Source of the DNA: CAZVPF01 sp964628195
GTDB lineage: Bacteria; Planctomycetota; Phycisphaerae; Sedimentisphaerales; Anaerohalosphaeraceae
Length of the DNA stretch: 10,233 bases
Direction: 5' to 3'
NCBI GenBank assembly: GCA_964628195.1
Contig: CAZVPF010000073.1
Span: 1-10,233 of the forward strand
Part shown: positions 1 through 6,057 of the stretch, in pieces
Position numbering within the stretch: the first letter of the stretch is position 1
How the letters are laid out: every line of letters starts with the position of its first letter
Notes under the pieces: model-generated
The model's database searches: none
What the model was told of the DNA's origin: nothing
Seen by the model: the letters and a program-made list of their open reading frames with translations, nothing else
Made by a program: the position numbers and the translations under genes

Positions 1-1
1 C

Positions 2-2266
2 TATACTATCAAAATCTTACTTCTTTGCACGATTTTACTTGGGAAATACGGGTTGAAGATTATCAGTCCGGACGGTAAGGAGAATTTTCTTGATAACGGA
101 CAGAGACAAGTTGTGCTTGATTCGCTTCTTTCACAAAAAGAGGTTGCTTTTGATTCCATTCGCAAAAGACTGAATTTGATGGAAACGCAGAAGTTTAATC
201 TTGAAGAGGGGTCGGCTGACAAAAAAACGGCAAAGCTTAAGGGGGACGAGTTTAATTCATATTTGCGAGGTTCGAAGGGTTTGGGAGCAAAGCTTTTTAA
301 GAAGCTGGAAGAGTCAGACCTTATTGAAATAAACGAACTGGTAACAGACGATGGATTATCAGATGAAGAAGTTATAAACAAGCTAATGGAAGAGTATAGC
401 TTCACTGAAGAACAAGCAGCAGCGGCGGCGGCTGTGCCTTTGCCGACGAAATATATGAACTTTTCGGAACTGGCTTTGCAAAAGCTACTGCCGCATCTTG
501 AAAAGGGATTATTGACACATAAGGCGATAGAAACTGTTTACGGCAGCCCACAGGCAATTAAGAAAACAGATTCTGTCGATAAACTTCCAATGCCGGAGGA
601 TTTGCGGAACCCTATTGTGAACAAGGCACTGTTCGAAACGCGGAAGGTCGTCAACGCAATAATCAGAGAATACGGTAAGCCGAAAAAAATCTTTGTGGAG
701 ATGGCAAGGGATGTTAAGGGTTCAAAAAGGGAGAGGGATGAGATAAGGCTGAAGAACTGGAAGCTGGAACAGGAAAATATAAAAGCTCGAGAAGAATTAA
801 TGAATTTCGGCATCTCACAGCCTTCACGCGATGATATTATCAAGTATAAGCTATGGATGGAATGCGAGCGGGTATGCCCATATACGGGCAAAAGCATATC
901 GCAGGCCAACCTTTTCGGAGAGAACCCGGATGTTCAGATAGAGCATATTCTGCCATATTCGCGAACGCTGGATGACAGCTATATGAATAAAACGCTTTGC
1001 TTTGTTCGTGAAAACGTGGAAAAGGGTGAGCGAACTCCGTATGAATATTATTCTGAAAATAAGCCTGAACAATATGAACAAATACAGCAGAGAATCGCAG
1101 TTTTACCATACCCGAAGCGGCGGAAATTTACGCAAAAAGAAGTTGAACTTGACCAATTTATTACCAGGCAATTAAACGATACGCGTTATATCACTCGAAA
1201 AGTGACTGAATACCTGAAAATGCTTGGTGTTTCAGTGCAGGGGACTAAGGGGCAGATAACTTCAGAGCTAAGGCATCAGTGGGGCCTGAACAGTATTCTT
1301 GATTATACCGGCCCGGGAGTTAAGAACCGCGAGGACCACAGGCACCATGCAGTTGACGCGGCGGTAACCGCAGTGACAAGAAACGAACATCTTCGCCGGT
1401 TAGCAAAAAGCAAGTATAATAAGACAGACCACAGTTTTAAGCCGCCTTGGGAGGATTTTCGCAAGCAGCTTGAAGAAAAAGTAAACGCTATAAATGTTTC
1501 ACACCGAGTTACGCGAAAAGTATCGGGGCAACTTCACGATGAAACATCTTACGGACCAACAGGGATTAAAGACAGCAAAGGGCAGGAATATTTTGTTTAC
1601 CGCAAGCAGCTCGATGCGCTTACTCTGCCGATGGTGGATAAAATAGTCGACCCGGTAGTCAAAGAAATAATTCTGGAAAGGCTGGCAGAGTTCGGTATTG
1701 AACCGGGAAAAAAGGGGAGCATAACAAAAGATGTATGGAAAGAGCCTGTTTATATGCGAACAAAAGACGGTAAGCAGGGGCCGCAAATCAAGAAAGTTCG
1801 TATTCGTGATGTATTCAATAATATGATAGGCATAAAAGACAAGACGGGCAAAGCGTACAGATATGTTGCTTCGGGGAACAACCATCATATTGAAATATTC
1901 GAGTATACGGACAAGAAAGGCAGGACAAAACGAGAAGGCAAAGTTATTTCAATGTATGAAGCGGTTCAGAGGGGAAGAAGAGGTGAACCGACGGTATGCC
2001 GTGATTATAATGATGGTAAAAATTTCATATGCTCGCTTGGGAAAAATGAGATGTTTATGCTCAAAACTGAGGACGAAGACTATGTTTTACACAGAGTTCA
2101 GAAACTGATACAAGACGGACGAATAGTATTAAGGCCACATACATATGCGGGAAAGGTAAGCGAATCCGATAATCCTCCATTAATTCAAAGGAAAAACTTT
2201 AATACAATCGAAGGTTTCAAAGTTACCATAGACCCAATTGGTCGAATAGCTAAAGCTTTTGATTAA
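2..2266 (+). CDS. cas9: CRISPR-associated endonuclease Cas9, type II-C, 5'-partial
   Basis: This is the C-terminal two thirds of Cas9, the RNA-guided DNA endonuclease that cuts target DNA with an HNH and a RuvC nuclease. Numbering residues from the TTG codon at 53, RuvC-II is KKIFVEMARD with E216; HNH is QIEHILPYSR with H298, then N312 and the ENVEKGERTPYEY segment (N321); RuvC-III is DHRHHAVDAAV with H432 and D435. All visible catalytic positions are intact. The layout and many short motifs parallel Neisseria-type II-C Cas9. The last 300 or so residues should be the wedge and PAM-interacting region. RuvC-I, bridge helix and most of the recognition lobe are outside the window; the frame is open from base 2, so the gene very likely begins upstream. 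Odd points are a run of six alanines (residues 122-127) in the linker, AT-rich composition compared with the right half, and possible loss of frame before base 53 (see findings). Confidence 0.95.
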   Translation, partial: YTIKILLLCTILLGKYGLKIISPDGKENFLDNGQRQVVLDSLLSQKEVAFDSIRKRLNLMETQKFNLEEGSADKKTAKLKGDEFNSYLRGSKGLGAKLFKKLEESDLIEINELVTDDGLSDEEVINKLMEEYSFTEEQAAAAAAVPLPTKYMNFSELALQKLLPHLEKGLLTHKAIETVYGSPQAIKKTDSVDKLPMPEDLRNPIVNKALFETRKVVNAIIREYGKPKKIFVEMARDVKGSKRERDEIRLKNWKLEQENIKAREELMNFGISQPSRDDIIKYKLWMECERVCPYTGKSISQANLFGENPDVQIEHILPYSRTLDDSYMNKTLCFVRENVEKGERTPYEYYSENKPEQYEQIQQRIAVLPYPKRRKFTQKEVELDQFITRQLNDTRYITRKVTEYLKMLGVSVQGTKGQITSELRHQWGLNSILDYTGPGVKNREDHRHHAVDAAVTAVTRNEHLRRLAKSKYNKTDHSFKPPWEDFRKQLEEKVNAINVSHRVTRKVSGQLHDETSYGPTGIKDSKGQEYFVYRKQLDALTLPMVDKIVDPVVKEIILERLAEFGIEPGKKGSITKDVWKEPVYMRTKDGKQGPQIKKVRIRDVFNNMIGIKDKTGKAYRYVASGNNHHIEIFEYTDKKGRTKREGKVISMYEAVQRGRRGEPTVCRDYNDGKNFICSLGKNEMFMLKTEDEDYVLHRVQKLIQDGRIVLRPHTYAGKVSESDNPPLIQRKNFNTIEGFKVTIDPIGRIAKAFD

Positions 2267-2299
2267 GTCATAAGCTAATTCTGTCGATACCGGTTCTGC

Positions 2300-2304
2300 A
2301 GGGG
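2300..2304 (+). promoter_or_regulatory. Ribosome binding site of cas1
   Basis: AGGGG lies 6 nt before the ATG at 2311, a good Shine-Dalgarno match that supports this start. The whole cas9-cas1 gap is only 44 bp and shows no terminator or convincing promoter, so cas1 is probably co-transcribed with cas9. Confidence 0.6.
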
Positions 2305-2310
2305 TCCGGT

Positions 2311-3201
2311 ATGATCAGGAAAATAATAGAGATATCCAAGGCCGGGACTTATCTTTCTGTTAAGCTTGGGCAGCTTGTTGTCAGGCTTAAAGATAGTCAG
2401 GACAGGCAGATACCATGTGAGGATATCGGCATAGTTCTTGTCGATCATTCGGGGGTGACTTACACACACTCTGTATTTACAACGCTTCTTGAGCACGGGG
2501 CGGCGATAGTTCTTTGCAACGGAAGTCATCATCCTGCGGGCATGTTTTTGCCAATCGAAAGCAACAGCTTGCAGAGCGAGCGTTTCAGTGAGCAGATAAA
2601 CGCCAAAGAACCGCTTAAAAAAAGACTATGGCAGCAGGTTGTGCGAGCGAAGATTGCGCACCAGGCGAAGATAGTATCCGAGGACGAGCGGGTTGCAAAA
2701 AAGCTTATGGAACTGAGGAGGCAGGTAAAGTCGGGTGATACGAGCAATATCGAGGCGCAGGCTTCGAGGCTATTCTGGCAGGGTTATCTTTGCGGGGTAA
2801 GCTTTCGCCGGAAGCGTGAGGGTTCGGCGCCGAATAATCTATTGAACTATGGTTATATGGTGATGAGGGCTGCGGTGGCGAGGGCGATCTGCAGTGCGGG
2901 GCTTTTGCCTACTTTGGGGATACATCATCATAACAGGTATAACGCATACTGCCTGGCGGATGATATGTTAGAGCCTTTTCGAGGTTATGTGGAAAGGAAG
3001 GTGCGGAGTATTTATGAGGGGGCCGAGGAAGATATAGAACTGGAACAGCATGTGAAGGCGGCGATACTGGAAGTTTTGTATGAGCCGGTTGAGATCGGGG
3101 GTTACAGCGGGCCGCTTATGGTAGGTCTTCACAGGACTATGGCATCGCTGCAGAGGTGTTTCGCGGGCGAGCAGAATAGGCTGGAACTGCCGAAATTATG
3201 A
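2311..3201 (+). CDS. cas1: CRISPR-associated integrase Cas1 (type II)
   Basis: Cas1 is the catalytic subunit of the Cas1-Cas2 complex that integrates new spacers at the leader end of the array. The 296-residue product has the usual length. The metal-binding residues are recognisable: E148 in NIEAQASRLFW, H206 in LGIHHHNRYN, and D218 and E221 in LADDMLEPFR. The N-terminal beta domain (about residues 1-80) precedes the helical catalytic domain. The absence of csn2 and cas4 next to it and the neighbouring Cas9 fit subtype II-C. The start at 2311 is supported by an AGGGG ribosome binding site. The stop codon overlaps the cas2 start in an ATGA tetranucleotide, so cas2 translation is probably coupled. 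No damage is seen, so the adaptation module looks intact. Confidence 0.97.
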   Translation: MIRKIIEISKAGTYLSVKLGQLVVRLKDSQDRQIPCEDIGIVLVDHSGVTYTHSVFTTLLEHGAAIVLCNGSHHPAGMFLPIESNSLQSERFSEQINAKEPLKKRLWQQVVRAKIAHQAKIVSEDERVAKKLMELRRQVKSGDTSNIEAQASRLFWQGYLCGVSFRRKREGSAPNNLLNYGYMVMRAAVARAICSAGLLPTLGIHHHNRYNAYCLADDMLEPFRGYVERKVRSIYEGAEEDIELEQHVKAAILEVLYEPVEIGGYSGPLMVGLHRTMASLQRCFAGEQNRLELPKL

Positions 3202-3527
3202 TCAGGACAGGGTACAGGGCAATGTGGATATTCGTGATGTTCGATCTTCCGACGGACACTAAAAAAGCGAGGAAGGATTATTCGAGTTTTCGGAAAAAAA
3301 TAATGCAGGACGGTTTTACTATGGTACAATATTCTGTGTATGTTCGACATTGTGCCAGTGAGGAAAACGCCGATGTTCATTATAAAAGGGTTAAGGCTTA
3401 TCTGCCGCCAGATGGCGAAGTTCGGGTTCTTACTATCACAGATAAGCAGTTTGAGCGGATGCAGATTTTCTGGGGAAAAATGCGCAAACCCACACCCCCG
3501 CCGCCGTGTCAGCTTGAGTTATTCTGA
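3198..3527 (+). CDS. cas2: CRISPR-associated protein Cas2
   Basis: Cas2 is the small ferredoxin-fold dimer that bridges two Cas1 dimers during spacer integration. The product is 109 residues, typical for type II. It begins with a hydrophobic beta strand, AMWIFVMFDLPTDT, carrying the conserved aspartate D16 at its end, followed by the helix with ARKDYSSFRKK and the strand MVQYSVYVR. The ATG lies inside the cas1 stop (ATGA), so expression probably depends on translation of cas1. The C-terminus has an unusual proline run, KPTPPPPCQLELF, and its last codons form one arm of the operon terminator. The same DNA read on the minus strand is the tail of the tracrRNA candidate, which would constrain this end of the protein. 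Confidence 0.96.
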   Translation: MIRTGYRAMWIFVMFDLPTDTKKARKDYSSFRKKIMQDGFTMVQYSVYVRHCASEENADVHYKRVKAYLPPDGEVRVLTITDKQFERMQIFWGKMRKPTPPPPCQLELF

Positions 3528-3568
3528 CACTTTTTTGCCACAAAGGCTTGCTATGACAGGACTTAGAA
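3476..3568 (-). ncRNA. Candidate tracrRNA with anti-repeat, antisense to the cas2 3' end
   Basis: On the minus strand, bases 3566-3545 resemble the complement of the crRNA repeat. Pairings with repeat 1 are TTAG 3563-3566 with CTAA 3583-3586, A3561 with T3587, GG 3559-3560 with CC 3588-3589, GACA 3555-3558 with TGTC 3591-3594, and GGCTTGCT 3545-3552 with AGCAAGCC 3599-3606. That is about 19 bp with one-base bulges and a 4/2 internal loop, as in known repeat:anti-repeat duplexes. Downstream on the minus strand come six A, the GTGTCAG/CTGACAC hairpin, a G-rich stretch, a weak wobble-containing hairpin and five T (3480-3476). The resulting length of about 90 nt suits a tracrRNA. The five bases of the repeat next to the spacer (GUUGU) have no good partner, only U-U and G-U contacts, so this could be a decayed or regulatory anti-repeat, with the true tracrRNA upstream of cas9. 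The 5' end is inferred from the promoter in repeat 1. Confidence 0.45.
3506..3536 (+). terminator. Rho-independent terminator of the cas operon, overlapping the cas2 stop
   Basis: The arms GTGTCAG (3506-3512) and CTGACAC (3524-3530) form a perfect 7-bp stem with an 11-nt loop, followed at once by six T (3531-3536). The cas2 TGA (3525-3527) sits in the right arm. It should stop transcripts of cas9-cas1-cas2 before they enter the array. The inverted repeat also forms a hairpin in a minus-strand RNA, but without a T run on that side. Confidence 0.8.
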
Positions 3569-3575
3569 AAGGTGT

Positions 3576-3603
3576 ATTGTAACTAATCCATGTCTGAGAG
3601 CAA
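3576..3603 (-). promoter_or_regulatory. Possible promoter inside each CRISPR repeat (coordinates for repeat 1)
   Basis: Read on the minus strand, every repeat ends in TACAAT, five of six matches to a sigma70 -10 box. It is preceded by TTGCTC 16 bp upstream, a weak -35. N. meningitidis type II-C repeats likewise end in TACAAT and act as promoters that start each crRNA in the following spacer. In repeat 1 the predicted start falls near 3569, at the beginning of the anti-repeat. Other copies would fire into each spacer. Confidence 0.4.
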
Positions 3604-4600
3604 GCCACAACGTAGCGCCCTTAGTAGACGATGCTATGTTAATTGTAACTAATCCATGTCTGAGAGCAAGCCACAACTGCGGTAACTCGACATCCTTTTC
3701 CCTTTCAATTGTAACTAATCCATGTCTGAGAGCAAGCCACAACTGTCATCGGCGGACAAGCATTTGACTAAGTATTGTAACTAATCCATGTCTGAGAGCA
3801 AGCCACAACTACGTTGCACTCACACCAGGCGTGAGCGCCATTGTAACTAATCCATGTCTGAGAGCAAGCCACAACTAGCAGGACCAGCTTCTGAAGTCAA
3901 TGCTTATTGTAACTAATCCATGTCTGAGAGCAAGCCACAACAGTAATGCCTCTTTTGCATATCGCCCGAAAATTGTAACTAATCCATGTCTGAGAGCAAG
4001 CCACAACTCAATCAAGGACGGCCTGGTCGTTACATAAATTGTAACTAATCCATGTCTGAGAGCAAGCCACAACCGTAGCTCATTAATCGTTGAAGCAGTT
4101 GCATTGTAACTAATCCATGTCTGAGAGCAAGCCACAACTTCATGCTGGCATGACCCTGTTATGCTGCCATTGTAACTAATCCATGTCTGAGAGCAAGCCA
4201 CAACACTGGTTTAGTCGCCATACCATTAAGCCCTATTGTAACTAATCCATGTCTGAGAGCAAGCCACAACGAGCAGCAAGCCGGTATGTAATTGACCTGT
4301 ATTGTAACTAATCCATGTCTGAGAGCAAGCCACAACGGGTGCAGCAATGGATGAATTTCGAAAGTGATTGTAACTAATCCATGTCTGAGAGCAAGCCACA
4401 ACGTAAAAAGGACCCGACCGCAAGACCTCCGAATTGTAACTAATCCATGTCTGAGAGCAAGCCACAACGGATTGCAGTTACTGCCCGGCAGGAGCATAAT
4501 TGTAACTAATCCATGTCTGAGAGCAAGCCACAACTGCGAGTTAGCAATAATTGATAATTTGCTCATTGTAACTAATCCATGTCTGAGAGCAAGCCACAAC
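3576..4600 (-). CRISPR. Type II-C CRISPR array, 16 repeats and 15 spacers
   Basis: Sixteen 36-bp direct repeats begin ATTGTAACTA and end AAGCCACAAC on the plus strand; I see no mismatch between copies. They start at 3576, 3642, 3708, 3774, 3840, 3906, 3972, 4038, 4103, 4169, 4235, 4301, 4367, 4433, 4499 and 4565. Spacers are 30 bp except the eighth (4074-4102), which is 29. The minus-strand reading starts GTTGTGG and ends TTACAAT, like the Neisseria II-C repeat (GTTGTAG...TACAAT), so crRNA is inferred to come from the minus strand, convergent with the cas genes. The leader would then be at the 4600 side, where only heptamer repeats are found. There is no degenerate terminal repeat to confirm polarity. 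Minus-strand open frames across the array, with WLALRHGLVT repeats, are translations of the repeat and not genes. Confidence 0.98.
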
Positions 4601-4605
4601 TTACA

Positions 4606-4752
4606 GGAAATAGAAAACAGAACACAGGGGATAGGTTATAGGTTATAGGTTATAGGGGATAGGATATAGGGGATAGGGGATAGAACACAGAAAACAGAAC
4701 ATAGAACATAGGAGACAGGGGATAGGATATAGGGGACAGAACACAGGAAACA
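4606..4752. repeat. Degenerate heptanucleotide tandem repeat, 21 phased units
   Basis: Exactly 21 consecutive 7-mers fit GRDNAYA without a phase break. They include ggttata three times in a row, ggggata, ggatata, gaacaca, gaaaaca, gaacata and ggagaca. The tract starts 5 bp after the last CRISPR repeat and ends 14 bp before the stop of the TPR gene. On the minus strand it is pyrimidine-rich with unit TRTNHYC. It occupies the place where the array leader should be if crRNA is made from the minus strand. Open frames through it (SPISYPLSP-like) are repeat translations and are not called. Confidence 0.9.
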
Positions 4753-4766
4753 GGTGGGTTTTTGGT

Positions 4767-5723
4767 TTATGGTTTTGTGATTTTTGATGCTGCGAGGAGG
4801 GATTTTTTGGGTTTCAATTTGTTTGGGAACAGTTTGGGGTATTTTTCGGCGAGGTTTTTCAGCCAGGGGTGATCTGGGCCGTATGTGGCTGCCATTGATT
4901 TGCATGCTGCGCCGGCGAGAGTGTTTGCGCGTGCGGGTCGGCCGGTCTGGTTTAATATTTCAGCTTTTATCATTTGGGATGCGACGAGGTTGTGGTGGCC
5001 TGGCGGGTACATTCTTTCCTGCAGTGAGATCGCGAGTTCGATATAATGGTTGGCGTTTTCGGTGTCTGCGGCGGCGAGGTAAAATTCGGCGAGTTTTGCC
5101 TGTACTGTCGCGGTGTATAGGTGTTCCGGGCCGTAGGTTTTGAGGACGACTTCGAGGGCCTTTCTGCATTTTTCTATGGCGGGGGCGGTTCGGCCGGTCT
5201 CGAAGAGGACCTGGGAGTATTCGACCTGGAATGAGGCTATGGTGTTGTGGTCGGGGCCGAAGTTATGCTTGATCAGCTCTATAGCGCGGTCCATGTTTTG
5301 GGATGCCCGGGCGGATTGTCCGAGCTTTGACTGGATGGATGCGAGCATTCGCAGGCTGTATGCGAGGCGGTAGTCCCGGTCGTAATATGCTTTTTCCTGG
5401 AGCTCGATAGCGTGGGTGCATTCCTTCAGGGCCTTGTCGAATTTGCCGGTGTTCAGTGACAGCCATGCCTGGTCGAGCAGGCAGGAGGCGTATGCTTTGG
5501 GGTCTGTTGTTTTGCTGGTCAGCTCGGCTGCCTGGTCGACGAGCTTTTTTGCCCTTGCGAGGTCTCCGCTTGCCATGTTGATCCTTGCCATTCCGCGGAA
5601 GATCTCGGCCTTGGTTGAATTTGACTGGGCGGGGCGGGCGGCGCAATGTGCGGCGGGGCAGGCGATTAGAATAATTGTGACAACAGCCGCTTTGACTTTG
5701 CAAGGCATTTCCAACTCGAACAT
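4767..5723 (-). CDS. Exported tetratricopeptide-repeat protein, possible lipoprotein
   Basis: The 318-residue product starts at the ATG at 5723, supported by GGAG 7 nt upstream; an in-frame ATG at 5804 would add 27 residues with no signal character. The N-terminus MFELEMPCKVKAAVVTIILIAC is a signal sequence. L19-I20-A21-C22 fits a lipobox, but cleavage by signal peptidase I after the later AHC is also possible. The rest is TPR helices of the kinesin-light-chain spacing: FGPDH, YGPEH, YPPGH and YGPDH recur exactly 42 residues apart at about 155, 197, 239 and 281, with two weaker repeats before them. Such repeats bind proteins; the partner is unknown and no enzymatic domain is seen. The C-terminus is lysine-rich. 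The gene runs towards the CRISPR array with no hairpin terminator after it. It has no evident link to CRISPR function. Confidence 0.85.
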   Translation of the reverse strand: MFELEMPCKVKAAVVTIILIACPAAHCAARPAQSNSTKAEIFRGMARINMASGDLARAKKLVDQAAELTSKTTDPKAYASCLLDQAWLSLNTGKFDKALKECTHAIELQEKAYYDRDYRLAYSLRMLASIQSKLGQSARASQNMDRAIELIKHNFGPDHNTIASFQVEYSQVLFETGRTAPAIEKCRKALEVVLKTYGPEHLYTATVQAKLAEFYLAAADTENANHYIELAISLQERMYPPGHHNLVASQMIKAEILNQTGRPARANTLAGAACKSMAATYGPDHPWLKNLAEKYPKLFPNKLKPKKSLLAASKITKP

Positions 5724-6057
5724 TAACTTAACTCCAATTCGATACTGCAAGAACACCGCCTTGTGATTATCTGTATGTCTTCCCTTGACCGGGCCGGTTC
5801 GCATTACGGGACCGAGCCTTTGTTCAGGGTATTCTTCGACAAGCGGGGGGGCGGACTTAATTACCTTGTTTATAAGCGGCGGAAAGGGCGGTTTGGGGCG
5901 TTATTGGAAGGGGGTAATTGTGCGAGGGGGTTTTTTATGGGACGGGGTGTGAGGGGAATTTGTTTTTGGATTAAGTCGCGGGGGGCATGAAACGATATAC
6001 CAGTGTTGTTTATGAGGTAAGGAATTGATTTTAAGCTGTGATCAGTCGGCTGAAAAT
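5724..6057. other. Divergent, G-rich intergenic region
   Basis: This 334-bp gap separates the minus-strand TPR gene from the plus-strand peptidase gene, so it should hold promoters for both. I could not assign either with confidence: TTAAGT (5972) with GATATA 17 bp later is a weak candidate for the right-hand gene. The plus strand is rich in G runs between 5845 and 5990. An open frame of 75 codons at 5763-5990 has no recognisable features, a composition driven by the G runs and no supporting context, so it is not called. Confidence 0.6.
5926..5956 (+). other. Near-canonical G-quadruplex motif
   Basis: Four G runs (GGGGG 5926-5930, GGG 5939-5941, GGGG 5944-5947, GGGG 5953-5956) are separated by loops of 8, 2 and 5 nt. 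The first loop is one base longer than the usual limit. It lies about 100 bp before the peptidase start and could form in its leader RNA or promoter DNA. It may also simply reflect local G richness. Confidence 0.35.

Noticed and set aside
2267..2300. CTAATTCTGTCGA after cas9 as an anti-repeat (tracrRNA)
   Set aside because: It resembles only one short part of the repeat, and the essential segment complementary to GTTGTGGCTTGCT is missing.
3875..4648. Long open frames across the CRISPR array, with WLALRHGLVTI or IVTNPCLRASHN repeats
   Set aside because: They are translations of the 36-bp repeat with a 66-bp period, which is divisible by 3 and keeps frames open. No start context or gene neighbour supports them.
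4636..4905. Open frame with SPISYPLSP-like repeats on the minus strand
   Set aside because: It reads through the heptamer tract and out of frame through the TPR gene end; it is an artefact of the repeat.
5763..5990. A 75-codon plus-strand open frame in the divergent gap
   Set aside because: No domain, poor ribosome binding site, composition dominated by G runs; it overlaps the place where promoters should lie.
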